Assembly: GCA_045837725.1 (NCBI GenBank)
Contig: JBEWZL010000109.1
Location: forward strand, 124,001-188,000
Length of the DNA stretch: 64,000 nucleotides
From: Vermamoeba vermiformis
Taxonomy: Eukaryota > Tubulinea > Echinamoebida
Reading direction: 5' to 3'
The notes under the pieces are model-generated. The model saw only the letters and a program-made list of their open reading frames with translations, made no database searches and was not told where the DNA came from. Both the position numbers and the translations under genes were made by a program. Shown here one piece after another: positions 11,935 through 26,212 of the stretch (positions are counted from its first letter, which is position 1; each line of letters begins with the position of its first letter).

Positions 11935-12066
11935 GACCGCGGTAGCTCAATAATAGAGCACTCGTCTGCCCCTTCGGGGGTCACATCAAGAAGATGAAGG
12001 TTTGTCCGGGTTGTATCGCGAGTGGATGCGAGCGTAATTCTCGCCTGCGGTCTTTCTTTTTTTTTT
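11935..12066 (+). ncRNA. Candidate Pol III small RNA with tRNA-like cloverleaf
   Basis: The stretch lies between two convergent kinase genes and has no good reading frame. Its ends pair: GACCGCGG at 11935-11942 with CCTGCGGTC at 12044-12052 (one bulge). Inside are a D-arm-like hairpin GCTC/GAGC preceded by a box-A-like TAGCTCAATAATAGAGCA, a CCCC-TTCG-GGGG hairpin, a CATC/GATG hairpin and a T-arm-like hairpin GCGAG/CTCGC. It ends in a T-run (12053-12066) typical of RNA polymerase III termination. Read as a tRNA, the anticodon stem would be CTCGT/GCGAG with a possible GCC anticodon and a roughly 45-nt intron. However, the D-loop lacks GG and the T-loop lacks TTC, so it is not a canonical tRNA. 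It may be a structured small RNA or a decayed tRNA. Confidence 0.5.
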
Positions 12067-12096
12067 GAGCTACTGTACATTTATTTTTGGTGTTAT

Positions 12097-14115
<2,019 letters not shown>

Positions 14116-14133
14116 CGCATATAATAGAACACA

Positions 14134-16324
14134 ATGGCCTCACGTAAAGAAGTCGATGCGTTAGAAGAAGAAATTCTTAGCTTGACTGATCACGGAGCCA
14201 GTTCAAATAAGGTGCTTAAACCCTTAGTTTAATTGCGGAATTAATAATCAAAAATAATATGAAAATTAATTGATATTAATGCTGTTCGTTATCAGCGAAA
14301 ACAACCAGATGACGACGATATTGACGATAGAAGCAAAAAAAGGCAAAAAACTACCAGCAAGTTTCCGTTGAAAAAGAGAATACCACAAAAGTATGTGCCG
14401 TGCATATTATGCTTGCTAAATATTATTTTGTAATTTTTCAATATTTTTTAAATTGAAATAATTTTGTGGTTGATCCACAACGCAGCGCAGCCTTTGTTAA
14501 ACAATATTATATTATTATAGAGAAGATGAACAAAGCGCAGAAGCGTCAGATAACGATGATTCGATGGACGATGGAGTGCGCAAATTGAGAGACGATCTCT
14601 ACTATGACGATGAAGATCAACGAGAGTGAGTGATAGCAGCAATATAACTATTACGACTACATTATATACGAGTGCTAATATGCTGCAGATTGATGGCCCT
14701 ACCCGAAACAGAGCGTGAAGCAATTCTCTTCGAACGTTCAGAACAGCTCGCCCAGCAACGCGAACGCAGCAGAATTTTGGGCAAAAAACAGAGCGAGAAC
14801 CGCAGTAAGTGTCGCTGTCATTAATGTGACACGTGTCAAACAATGACTCACGCCATACAGATGAGAACAAGACCCGTGCCGCGAAGGTGAGCAAGAAAGG
14901 TGACAAAGAGAAGCGCACAGCCCTCGACGACATTGTGGCACGTCGCGAGAAGAAAGTCATGTCGCGTCGCTCAGAGGAGTACCGCGCTGACTCTGACGAC
15001 GAAGACGAGTCCGAGCAAGACGAGGAGTACTACGACGACTCAGCGGCCAGAGCGCGGCGCAAGAGTCAACAAGAGCCTCAAACACCTCGCGTGCCACAGA
15101 CCCCTGCTGTTGCTCAACCTTCAGTGCCACCCAAATTGACACTCAGTGACGTCGCAGGTGCTGTCATCACGCGTGCCAAGCTCGGCAAGTGGCTCGGTCA
15201 GCCCTGGTGGCCGCAAGTTGTCAATCTCTATGTGCGCGCTGGTCTCGGAGCAGATCCGCTCACTGGTCAGAATGTGTATCGCATGGCTCAGATTGTCGAT
15301 GCGTACCCTGGTGTGAAACAATACAATCTCGATGGCATTGAGACGAAGATGGTCCTCAAGTGCAGCATTGGCAACAGCGAGCGAGACTTGCGCATTGAAC
15401 ACGTGTCCAACCAGCCAATCACAGAAGAGGAGTTGCAGCAGTGGATGAAATTGATGGTGCGCGCTGGTGCTCACATTCCCAGCAAAAAAGAGTTTGAACG
15501 ACTCAAGAAGCGCAAAGACGAGGCGGAGAACTACGTGTGGACCAACAACGAGATCGAAAAGCAGGCTGAACTCATTCGCAAACAGAAATTCATCAACATA
15601 CCGCGTGAACGAGTGAAGATTTTGGCTGAGCTTGAAACAGCTGAAGCAGAACAGTACGTGATGAGTTATTCACGATAGCATGTGGGTATTTAATATTAAT
15701 GTCATTGTTGCAGAGATGAAAAGAGGATTGCAGATTTGAAGAAACGGCTCGAGGACTTGGACCACTCCGAGACGGTCATGGCCGAGATGAACAAGAAGGC
15801 AGGCAAACCTGATTTGTCCAAGCTGAATCAGAAGAACAAATCCATCAACATTGTCTCTGAGGGACTTGTAAGTCAATGCACCGCTCTGCCCGTGATCTGT
15901 TCTAACGCTTTCTGTCACATCAGAAAGCCACAGTGCGTGCCAACATTGATCTCGACAACGATCCGTTCTCTCGTCGTCCCACAGTGCCGCAGTACGGCTG
16001 GTTGTCGGGCAAGAAGAAGGACGAGAATGACGCAGAGACCAAGGACGGGGGTGATAAGAAATCGCACGTCAATGGCGAGGCACGTTTTGAGAACCCTGGC
16101 GACGATCTGGTTGACTTGTCGTCGCTCGATATTGATGTAAATAATCCCACCACACGCAGATCGAGCTCGCGCTATATCGATGACCCGCTGTGTAAGTATA
16201 GTACACGAATTCTGCTCTTGTAACGTTAGTAGTATCTTACTCATTGCTTCCAGTGAAAAAATTCGATAACGGCTTGAAGACCATTACATACGAAGAATAC
16301 AAGAAGCGACGCGAGAACCTTTAA
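14134..16324 (+). CDS. rtf1: RNA polymerase-associated protein Rtf1 (PAF complex)
   Basis: About nine exons. The acidic, charged N-terminus (ALEEEILSLTDHG, then DDDDIDDRSKKRQK) and the RLMALPETEREAILFERSE segment followed by KRTALDDIVARREKK are typical of Rtf1, including the histone-modification region. The Plus3 domain follows (LGKWLGQPWWPQVVNLYVRAG through RDLRIEHVSNQPITEEELQQW), then a coiled-coil segment and the short C-terminus YEEYKKRRENL. Rtf1 couples Paf1 to elongating polymerase II and supports H2B ubiquitination. Introns are short; one near 14804-14860 carries the palindrome TGACACGTGTCA at 14827-14838. The start codon is 18 bp from that of the divergent kinase gene. Confidence 0.93.
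14827..14838. promoter_or_regulatory. Palindrome TGACACGTGTCA (copy 2, RTF1 intron)
   Basis: Perfect copy inside a short RTF1 intron, mid-intron, about 22 bp before the CAG acceptor. Confidence 0.7.
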
Positions 16325-16397
16325 AACTAGCAACTGATGTGCGAGAATAAAGTACATTTATTTACAGCGTTGATTGGCGTATTTACAAGTGGTAGTG

Positions 16398-18152
16398 TTA
16401 TTTGTAGAATTTGTGCACAGCCCAGTTGAGTGGCGCTGTCAGTCGCGAGAACAGACCACCGGACGAGGGTGCTGCAACAACACTGTGATCGTCTTCGTGT
16501 TGTGCGGGGGTTTCTTGTCCTGGCGCTGGACCTGCATCGAGTGAGTGGCGCGGAGAGTCGTCTTTCTCTTCACTAGGCGCAGTCACAGTCTCAGCAGGGG
16601 GCAGGGAAGAATCATCGCGTGACATGCGCCACGGCAACATGTTCGGAGCTGAACGAATAAACGAGGCTGCACGACGCACTTCATCGCGTGTCCACGTCAA
16701 CAGAGACTTTGGCGCGTGAATGGGATGGAAGATGCGGAACAAGAAGTGCACTGCATGTCGGGACCAGCGGCCAGAAGGAAAGAGCTGATCGAGCGCGTGC
16801 TTGGCTTGTTGCCGCACTGCGCGTGTTGGGTACATCGGACTGCCCGGCGTGGCGTAGTCGAGCAACACGACTTCGAGTCGCGCACGTGTCTTTTGTCCTG
16901 GCACTTCACCTATCGACGAGCAGTGCTCTGTTTGACGTTAGTTCATGTCCACTCTTTGACACGTGTCACATCACGTACCGAGATATTGCACCAATGCGCT
17001 CTCGCTCTTCATCAGCCGCAAGTGTCGCACGAGTTCATTCACGAACATATTGATCGTGTTGATCTTCGTGTGCGAGGGCGGCAGTTTGAGTTCGCTGACA
17101 TGTGCCTCGAAGTGGCGCTGCATGGTGATCAGAAATTCGTGCAAAGAATCCACGCGATCGTAATAGAAGTAGAACTTGGACACGAGATCAAACAACTCCA
17201 GCGCGACACTGGTCATGCTCGTCGTCCAGCGCGCGTCATTCAACAGCAGTGCTTTCAAGTACTGTCAGCGGTGATTAATAGAGAGCTATATTAGAGACGT
17301 GTCAGCGCTGAGGACCTACCAAATAAATGGCGTAGAACCGCTTCGTGGAGCTCTCCAAATCGAGCCAAAACAACTTGTTGGCGCCTTTAATAAACACATT
17401 CAATCGCTTCAGTGTGTCTGGCGTGTCATTCACTGGCAAAAATAACTGCAAAGAATTCGGGTGGTTAGTTCCGCCGTAGATCGACATGTCATGCGCTTGA
17501 CACGCGTGCAATACGTACCCAGCGGTGCACAAGACTCGTAAATATGACTTGAAAGTGAATGTTGCCCCACAACGGCGCTCCTGCTCCTTGCAACAGATCT
17601 TCGATTTTATCCGAATGTTCTTCGTAATACGACGATAAAATCAAATAGTAACGTTGTGGTATTTCTAAAGTAATGTCTTCTTTCCTTAATTTATCTAACA
17701 CGCAGCAGATCTCGATTAATTTTAATTGAATTATTTGATTAATTTTCTACTTGCCTTTGACAACCTCTTCAACCTTAAAAGACAGCTCATAAAATAAATT
17801 CTTCAATACTTCATCACGTTGCGAGCCTTCTTCTTTGCTGCCAGCAATCAGGGTCTCCACGATCTTGTTGTGGAGACGAAGTTGAAAAAGCTCATCTACG
17901 CGTCACGTAAGCTACGTTATTCTGAAATAATTATATAGTAAACTTACACTTAGACGAGGGAGCGTTTCTAATACTTGTAGGCGATGACTGTTGCGCGTTC
18001 TCTTCGATGTGAGAAATCTGATTCGCAAACAGTGTCGATTTGGCTACATCACCAGCAGCCAATACGGGAGGTATGCTGTTTGAATATTCCGCACTGGGCT
18101 CATCCTTGAGGATGTCTGTGTCCATATGCGACGTGTGGTAATCAATGAGCAA
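16398..18152 (-). CDS. Uncharacterised helical protein
   Basis: About seven exons splice to a protein of roughly 560 residues. The N-terminal 60 residues are Ser/Pro-rich and disordered (start at 18152, or MDTDILKDEP at 18125). The body is mostly predicted helix, with segments such as VLDKLRKEDITLEIPQRYY, WLDLESSTKRFYAIYL, LHEFLITMQRHFEAHV and a late conserved-looking RWSRHAVHFLFRIFHP. The tail is Pro/Ser/Glu-rich and ends SRLTAPLNWAVHKFYK. No signal peptide or clear membrane span is visible. The alpha-solenoid look recalls trafficking proteins, but I do not recognise the family and assign no function. One intron near the C-terminal exons holds TGACACGTGTCA at 16957-16968, close to its donor. 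Confidence 0.65.
16957..16968. promoter_or_regulatory. Palindrome TGACACGTGTCA (copy 3, intron of the unknown helical gene)
   Basis: Perfect copy, ten bases downstream of the donor (GTACGTGATG) on the gene strand. Confidence 0.7.
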
Positions 18153-18715
18153 GCGAAAAGATTAATGCTGAAAATTGCACGAAAAGAGACGTTAATTGCA
18201 CGACTGCAAATGCTGTCGAGGCAATAAGATGAGATGTATGATTGAATAACACGTAATTGAATGTGAATGGCGGCAGAGAATCTTTGTTGAATCAATTTAC
18301 GAAATTGAATTGATCCACAATTTGCCGGATCGACATGACGAGTCAAATAAGTACATAATTGAACGTTCCATATATATGCGCAATCATGTCTATAGACCAC
18401 GAAATGTTCCGCTCGTGCTGTGGGAAACAATAAATTGCGGATCCCGCAATCTCTTCAAATTACAGTGCGTTTAATTGTGCCTCAATCAGAAGATCTTGCT
18501 GATTAAATTTGGTGAATTTTCCTTATTTGGCAATGAGCTACGAATCTCTTGCAATGCGGCAACATTTGGAAACAGAAATTGAATGGTCTTAGTGCTGCCA
18601 GATCCAAGTCACGTGGGGTCAGTGCTGCAACACACCATGTGACACGTGTCACTCCCCGTCCTGCGAGCATGTGAACAATAAATTAAACACGATTTAATAA
18701 CAATAAACAAAGAGA
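18153..18715. other. Gap between the unknown helical gene and V-ATPase D
   Basis: About 560 bp containing the promoter side of the unknown gene at 16398-18152 and the 3' flank of V-ATPase D. A minus-strand open frame (18044-18430) crosses it but shows no coding character. The notable item is a perfect TGACACGTGTCA at 18640-18651, the only perfect copy of this palindrome outside an intron, with another CACGTG about 30 bp upstream (18610-18615). Confidence 0.45.
18640..18651. promoter_or_regulatory. Palindrome TGACACGTGTCA (copy 4, intergenic)
   Basis: The only perfect copy outside a gene, between the V-ATPase D stop and the upstream side of the unknown helical gene; a further CACGTG lies 30 bp away. 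Confidence 0.7.
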
Positions 18716-19867
18716 TTAGAACAGAATGTCCTCGTCAGGAGCAGCCACTTGCGTCAAGTCGCGCACTTGTTGCGGTGCCTTGCCCTGTTCTTTCAACTTC
18801 TGACTCGCCTCCAACTCGTCCATGTCGCGCTTCTTCTTGCCCTGCACTTTCTTCAAGCGGAAAAAGTCCTCACGCTCTGCACGCACGGTCAGTCAATTGC
18901 AATGGAAGTATCACAGTGGTAGTGCTAGTATTGGAGTCTGTACTCACCCATCTCATCGAGTTCAGCGACAATGTAGTTGATGGTGTTCTGCAGCTGCGGC
19001 TTGACGACGTACTCGATGGCATTCACACGGCGATTGGTCACTTTGATCACCTCGTCCAGCGTCACGAAAGTGGTCTGCAGCGAGGCGAGGGCGATGAGTG
19101 CTTCGAGTGCCTTCATGTAGATCTCACGACTCTTGGCGATCTTTTGACCACCCTTGCCGAGACCTGTCAAGCGGTGAGACTAGTGGCCCGTGACTATGCA
19201 AGGCGAGGACTGTACCTGTCAAGTCTTGGCTCGCATTGCTCTTCTCGTTCACGTGTTCAAACACGGGCAATTGTACACCGACGACGTTCTCAGTGCTGAG
19301 TTTGAGCTTGAATGAAGCCTTATCTACATTTTCAATCACAGTGTCGCTGCAGTGCGGTCAGATCCGATCAGACGTTAATAGAGCTGGGGACTTACGGCAT
19401 GTTTTCACCTGCTGCGTAACGAGCAGTGGCCAATGAAAAATAAGCGTCCTTCATCAAGGGACCAAGAGCCTCTTTTTTCTATTGAATATAATCGCGTAGT
19501 TAAGTAAATAGAAATTAATTAGCCGGATCGAAATTATAATATTCGTTAGTATTGATATTCGTCAGCAATAAATTATCATATCATGCGTAAAATAATTCAA
19601 TGCAATTATCCAAATTATTTCTGTTAATATTGGGCAATTACCTCTTTAATTTTGTTTAAAATTGATCTAAAACGCAAACTGAGTGCATCAGCTTTTTTCT
19701 TCAAAAGACTGTGACCACGAACGGCAGCAGTATATCTCTGTTTGAGAGATTGCAAGGCCCTATATAGGAGAATATTACAGTTAACGTTGATTCGGGATGT
19801 CACCACAATAACGGTGCTGCGCTTACATTCGCGTCGGCACAACGTTCAAGCGGTCCCTAGTTGACAT
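18716..19867 (-). CDS. vatD: V-type proton ATPase subunit D
   Basis: Six or so exons. The tiny first exon encodes STRDRLNVVPTRM, matching the family's N-terminal signature, and is spliced to ALQSLKQRYTAAVRGHSLLKKKADALSLRFR, the conserved coiled coil. Later exons give DAYFSLATARYAAGENMP, VQLPVFEHVN, the ALEALIALASLQTTFVTLDEVIKVTNRRVNAIEYVV helix segments and the charged end QVAAPDEDILF. Total length of about 250 residues is normal. Subunit D forms the central rotor stalk that couples ATP hydrolysis in V1 to proton pumping in V0 at lysosomal and contractile-vacuole membranes. The start at 19867 is supported by the spliced N-terminal motif. Confidence 0.96.
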
Positions 19868-20329
19868 TGTGTGTTATTGTGTGTAACTCGCAACGAGAAA
19901 GACAGCAGCTGCTCAAATACTGGGTTATTTTCCGATCCAAGAAAACGACCAAGAAAAATCAAGCTAAGAAGCTGCGAACGAAATTGACAGTAAACAAGTG
20001 GAATATAGCCGATTATGCCATGGCGTTGTTTAGTGCATTTCGTGCAGCCGAGTCAAATGTCTATGCAGCTGAAGTTGTGGATTAGTAGTGCCTTTCTTTC
20101 AAAGCATCATCCTATCGATCCGTCAATAGCAGCATACTAAAAGAGTACAATTCTATAGAATTGATACAATCCTGCTCAGTACAAAAACAGTTAACCCGCT
20201 CTTACTAGTCAAAAATATTGTTTGCCGCCCAATTACAATTATTTCAACAGTAACTCATTGAACACATTCAAGTTGTGTTTAATAGTTGTATTTTTTTGTA
20301 TTATAGTCATTTGTATTCATATATTAGCG
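19868..20329. promoter_or_regulatory. Divergent promoter region between V-ATPase D and Nup35
   Basis: A spacer of about 460 bp between the two start codons. A plus-strand frame (19861-20085, 74 codons, ending in SAFRAAESNVYAAEVVD) has some protein-like character near its end but overlaps the V-ATPase start, and I see no matching family. A second frame in phase with Nup35 starts at 20222 and would add a hydrophobic segment, more likely 5'UTR. I treat the region as regulatory or untranslated. Confidence 0.35.
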
Positions 20330-21568
20330 ATGGAGCTAAATACAAAATCAGATGCCCCTCCCAGCACTTATTTACCCTCACATTTGTTCCCTAACTCGGT
20401 AAATATTTTTGGCAATATGCGTACCATTATTAAAAGTTGAATTAGTCTCAAAATTATTTTTACAAGCCGAACTGCGAATTAGATCCAACTTTTATTTTAA
20501 TGACACTTTTTATCAGGCCCCAAAGGGCATGCCAGTGACTAGACCAGCTACATATGACCCTATTAACACGGAGTTCATCGACACTTACAACGGCAATCTC
20601 TACGGCAAGTACGGCGAGGACGCAGATCGCAGTTTCTCCACTGGGTACGTCATAGCTGCGCTGTCATAACAATACTGACTGCCATCATAGCTCGCCCATG
20701 GATAGGCGCGGCGATACTAAGAAAGGTGCACCAGTCCAATCACAAGCACCGCCGACTCAGTCCATCTACGATCTGATCGGTGAACCCAACACGAGCGTGA
20801 ATGAGGTGCGTTATTCTAGCGTATTCATCGAATACATCTGAATAACAGCTGATATATATGCACGTAGTCAATACAATTAGGGCCCACTACACCGCCACAA
20901 ACACCGTTCAGACTGACTGCACTCACATCTGCCTCTTCAACACAGCGGTGAGTACAAATACTTGCAATAGTAGTGCCATTACTAAATAAGGCAACAGCTC
21001 GGTCGATGCCAGCGATCAATTCACGCCAGCAGCCCCGCGCATTGAAGTGCATGATCGTTGGATCACAGTGTTTGGCTTCAATCCCACCGCCATCCCCGCC
21101 ATACTGCAACAGTTCCAGTCCTATGGCGAGGTGATTAAAGTGCGTCACGGTCCGACCAATGCCAACTGGATCCACTTGCAGTACCGCACCAAGTTACAGG
21201 CCCTCAAAGCCCTCGAGAAGAATGGTCGCACATTGAACGGCACATTGATGATTGGTGTCGTGCCCTGCACTGACAAGGTGAGTGGCGATATCACCTGCTG
21301 ACTGGACATATGACCCAACGCTGACTAACACGCCACAGCTCGTTATCTCAGGTCAGGGCAGCAGTGTGCCAGAGCCGTCAGTCCGACTCATGACTGGACC
21401 ACAGAAATTCCGCGCAGCATCGAGGTGAGTGCTGATTGGTCGCTATTTTTAGCTCAATACTGACACGTTGACAGCGAGTACAGTCTCGACAAGATTGAGC
21501 CAGCCAATGCCCCGCAACCCCGTCGATCATTGTGGTCTAATGTACTGACCTATGTGTTTGGCATATAA
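20330..21568 (+). CDS. nup35: Nucleoporin Nup35/Nup53 (MPPN RRM-like domain)
   Basis: Seven or so exons encode about 280 residues. A disordered N-terminus (APKGMPVTRPATYDPIN, SIYDLIGEP) precedes the dimerising RRM-like MPPN domain: WITVFGFNPTAIPAILQQF, YGEVIKVRHG, NWIHLQYRTKLQALKALEK and the LMIGVVPC strand. The C-terminus, PRRSLWSNVLTYVFGI, is the amphipathic membrane-binding helix found at the end of Nup35/Nup53 proteins. Members sit in the inner ring of the nuclear pore and help anchor it to the pore membrane. Domain order and short C-terminal helix match the family closely. Introns are short; the start at 20330 gives a typical hydrophilic N-terminus. Confidence 0.93.
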
Positions 21569-21635
21569 ATAGTGTGAATAGCGAGCTGTTAGTGTCACTG
21601 ATGGAGTATTCAACGTGATTTTATTTTACAACGCG

Positions 21636-24600
21636 TCACTGCGTGATCTGCATGGGAGGTTCACCGCGACGCTGAATGGCCTCGAGCGGTGCATTGCAGA
21701 AGAAACACTGCTTCTTGTTGAGGAGATGCAGCGAGATACAGCGGTAACACGAGCGGTGTTGACACGGCGAGAACTGCGTGTCCATGGTGGCACTGTAACA
21801 GATCGGACACAGCTCACCATCCTCCGCACCATCTGACACTGCATTTGACACTTCTTGTTGCGCACGTGACTGCTTGACACGTGTCTCGATCTCCGTCACG
21901 AGCTGTGCGAACTGTTGCGTGTCATTGCGATGACGCGTGTCAGATGTCAAGTCAGCACAGTGTTGGGACCAGGGGAACGAGCTCAAATAGCGCAGTGTCT
22001 CAGTGCTCAGACCTCCGGTGTTTACGAGCACATTCATGAACGACTGATTGGCGCGTGACATGTGCAATATGATGCCTACGAGTGGGGCTAGTATCTCGAG
22101 TGGATTGACGCGATCAGCACTCGTCACTAGTGCGCGGTCAGTAAGTGACAGACACTGAGTCTCACAGTACTTACAGCCCTTGACCACCGTGTCAAACTTG
22201 AGCGAGTCATGGCCCACGGTGACGCGATTGAGAATGTACACGAGGAGCTCGCACAGTCGTGACTCATTCAATTCACTGAAACTGAGCGGCACTTCTTTGG
22301 CGATGACTTCAAACAACTGAGCGGAGATTAATTGAGATGAGTTGGTCGCTGCTTATTGTCTGTCGAACACTTACACGGAGCAGGGGACACGAGGCCTCGT
22401 ACACCACGACGAACTTGCGCTTCGATTGTTGGGCCTGCGCAGTGTCCATGCGATTGCCGTGCGCGAGTATCTGTGCGCACAATGAGATACTTGCAATTAA
22501 CACAGACTAACATCCACCTACCTCATCAATGGCCACAGTGAGCTCAGAGAGGGCGAGATTGATGTTGTTGAACAGTTTGTTGATGAACTCGCTCACACGC
22601 GCACGATCACTCTCGTACACAGCACTCAATTCGCGCTGCACTGCACTGCTGCTGCACTCGCTCTTGTCCGCGGCCTCGGCAAAGCCACTGCCCTTCCAGA
22701 ACCGCAGCAGCACCGAGGAGATGAGGATCCACGTCTTGTCGTCGAATGAGCCGAGCAGTGACGGGATCAGCACTCGTCGCACTCGCTCATCGCCCTCGAG
22801 CACGCGCACGTGTTGTTTGTACTGCAACAACACGCCCAAGGACTGCAAGAAGTGTTCGCGCACATCGGGCTGAATCACGCGCGGATCTTTGAGCAGTGTC
22901 GTGAACAAATACAGCACGCGCTGCAGTGTCGCGGCGTGTTCGTCATCGCCAAGATTGACGGCCAAGGGTCCGCGGCGCACAATGTGCAGTGTGCGGGCCA
23001 TGGTCTCAGCGTAGAATGAAGGCACCCACGCCAAGAGTGGTCCAGCCTCGTGCGCGTGACAGAGCAGCTGCGACAAATAGGCCAGCACCGCCCACTCACC
23101 GTGCCGCGTGTCGCGCGAGTAGTACCCAGCACGCAAGGTGTGCCAATGCGAGAGACGTGACAGCTGCGACCACTCGTCGAAGAAGACTTGGCGTGCGAGG
23201 TGCAAGTGATTGGCGGTGGTGCTGTCGCTGCTGTGTTGACTGATCTTCTTGTCCAGCTCTTCCAACTGCGCTGTCAACTGCGCGACACGTGCGTGCAGTT
23301 CAGCTGTCTTGCGAAATTTCACTCCAACGCGCAGAGTGAGCAGCCAGGCCCAGTCTTCGAGCAGTTCTACGCGCATGTCGGTCTCTTCAGCGCGCGAGGA
23401 CTGTTCGAGACTCGGATCGACTTTGAAGTGCTCAGACAAATGACTCTCCACACCTCCTAAGCGCGGGAAGTCAAAGTAATTGCGCGTAGAGTGATAGAAC
23501 ATAGTGTAAGGGAACTGTTCGGCGGTCAGTTGTGGATGCGTTCTGTCAAACAGTCGCGCGACGATGAGTGCTAGTGTTTGCATCGCTGCACCACTGGAGA
23601 GACCACTGGGCCTGATCTGCAGAATAGGTCAGCCACACTCTTGCAGCACGCCATATACTCGACTTACATCGCGCAGAGCACCGCTGTTCTTCTTGACCAT
23701 GTCGCGCAGCCACTGCCGCAACACCTCGCGCGGTGAATGCACAGGCACACTGACATTGGTGTTGCTGACACTCTGCTGCAGCTGCGAGGCTGAGAGACTG
23801 GTGGGCTCGGCGTCGGTGAGGAACAGTTCGCAGAGGTGCAGCAAGTAGTTGTGACGGTCTTCAATCGCCTCGCGCACTGCTCTCATCGCCTCGTCCATAC
23901 TCGCGCGCTGTTGTTGCTGCAGGAAGTGCGATCAGGCACCATTTATGATAATTGCATGAAATTCTGAAATCTACCTGGTCTGGAGCATGCACGTAGACTA
24001 TAGTCGGGATCAAGGCGAGCAGATCTGCATTGTTGGGCTGTTTAATTGAAAAGAAGCTCTCCAGCAACTGCGCGAAGCTAAAAATAGAAAGCAGTGAATA
24101 TACCACCGAAACACGGGTATACCGGGCCATCTACATACGAGGGTAGGCGCGAGACGATGTGCATGATGGACCTGAAACTCAGCAACTTTACCGCCAATTT
24201 CAAGTGCGCCGATCCGCTCGTTTGTGCGCCAACAGGTGTTGTCAGCGTCATATCAGCTAAATATACAAATAAATTGGCCAAAAAGGTCTCCAATTCGTGC
24301 ACCTAGTTGAACCGTGAGTATCGTTTGAAGTCAAATTTAGTAAATCTGAAATTACCTCGATCAAGCTCAAGAACAGCTCAATTGTCTTGGCGAACTTGGC
24401 TCGCATGGCAAATAAACTCAACAAGAATGGTGTTATGGACTGTATCACCACTCGCTTGATCGTCAGCAACGGACCCAGATGGGCAAACACGTGCGCGAGC
24501 AAGATTAGCCCTTGATCTGCGCTGATGACATCTTCAGCTTGTGCACGCTGTCATATCTAATTAATAACGTTGTATCATTAAGTCGCGCATCACTACCTTG

Positions 24601-26212
24601 ACTGGCGACGCGAGTTCACCGGTGTCCATCCGTTGTATTAAACGCAGTACACAGCCCAACAAATAATCGCTTTTCTTCACGGCATTGCTACAAAATAATG
24701 TCGTTAGCTATTCTCTCGCATAATACAAAGCTTTTAACGATGCTCACTCGAAATTGCGCAGATCTAATGCTTTGTAGCCCTCGACTGGATGTTGCAGTGG
24801 AGTTTCACCGCCGAAATTGACGCGGCATCGCTCAGAACCACCAATAGACAACGCGGGGAAATACGCGAGTCCTACAAAGGATAATTGACCGGGTTAATAA
24901 GATCCAAATTAAACGTCACGTTGTCAAGAAGAAAATATTATTGTGCAACACCTAAATAGAGATATTTTCACTATGCAATTATAGATCACCAATTTACAAA
25001 CTGAAATTTAAATCTTGTACAAAACTCAAACGGCAGATTCCGTTAAAATTTCGCCTAACAGGCGCACAAATGAGAAAGCACGTGGCATCATTAACTAAAA
25101 ATTAACATAACTAGGTAAATATAGCTGTGACGTACCAGGCTGATGAGTTCTGATGTTCGCGAATGCAACGCCCAATGACTTGCCGTTCCTGTAGTACGTG
25201 ATAGTGCCCTGATCAGCGTCAATGCAACAGCCAATCACATCGCCTAGAGCACATCCAACACGGTTAGTCCAACACGACCACGCTAGGGGTATTGTCTACG
25301 CACCAATCTTCCACTTCTCGCCGTAGTCCCACTCGCGCATGTTCCACTTCTTGATACGTTTGCCATCAAATGCGTAGGAATCGGCTGAGTCACCGACGCC
25401 GTTCTGTGAATACAGTGCGTGTCAGCTTCAAAATGACACGTGTCAACGGCTACTTTGCAACATACCGTGTCAGTGAAGGCGCATTGGGGCGTCGCCCAAC
25501 CCAGCTGTGAAATTCCACTGGTGAGCAGCGTGATTTCGTACTGCCACTGACCCTGGTAGATGCAAACATTGGCGCGAATAGACGCAAAGTTTGACACGCT
25601 TTCAACCTATAATACCGTGAGTGAGGTGCGAGTGCTGTCACTGATCGTACCTGCAAGTGATCGTCGCTGAGCACGAGCAGACCAAAGCTGTGATCGAGAT
25701 CTAATTGCGCGACAGATGGCCCCAAGCGACCAATCACGTGATTGGCGTTGATAACTGAGCCCTGGTTGATCACTGTTGACTCGCTCTTGATTTCTTTGTC
25801 GGAAATTTGACGCGTGTCACTCGTAGTGTCGTACTGTGCAATGCGATGCTGTAGCACGGCACTCAATTGCTTGAATGTGATTGGTCTGTGGCTAGATCAG
25901 TCACGTGCCTCGATTGAATCACGCGCCCAACAAAGGACTTACCCAGGAAATGACAGGTCAAATACATCGCGCAAGACCGCATCAATGTCCTCACTCGGAT
26001 CTGTATCTACTAAATATGCTAGTCCTTGTAGACTTCTCTTTCTTGCTGAATCCTACAACGGAGAAAATGAGCAAAAAACAATTTTGAAAATATTCGTCAT
26101 TTTTTTTATTATTTACGAACTTGTTATATTTAGCCTCCTTATAATACCGATTTACCATTAAAATTATTGTTTCAATTTTAAAAATACTTACAGTTAAGTT
26201 AGACTTGTCCAT
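21636..26212 (-). CDS. rnf123: RNF123/KPC1-like E3 ubiquitin ligase (SPRY + RING)
   Basis: Large gene of more than a dozen exons, about 1,250 residues. Exon 1 is only MDKSNLT (start 26212). Near the N-terminus is a SPRY domain (GQWQYEITLLTSGISQLGWA, then GDSADSYAFDGKRIKKW and the CIDADQGTITYYRNGKSLG type strand). A long helical middle follows (the large exon at 22507-23583). The C-terminus holds a C3HC4 RING: CPICYSATMDTQFSPCQHRSCYRC through CFFCNAPLEAI. This SPRY-to-RING order is that of RNF123/KPC1 in animals and RKP in plants. KPC1 ubiquitinates p27Kip1, but a substrate here is unknown. One intron of about 260 nt (near 24873-25136) is unusually long for the locus; another contains TGACACGTGTCA at 25434-25445. 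Near-copies of the palindrome lie in its coding exons. Confidence 0.92.
25434..25445. promoter_or_regulatory. Palindrome TGACACGTGTCA (copy 5, RNF123 intron)
   Basis: Perfect copy inside a short intron in the SPRY region of the RNF123-like gene, followed by a half-site-like GCTGACACGC on the gene strand. Confidence 0.7.

Noticed and set aside
19861-20085. Small gene of 74 codons between V-ATPase D and Nup35
   Set aside because: Its start overlaps the V-ATPase start codon on the other strand and it matches no family I know. Kept only as a remark on the intergenic region.
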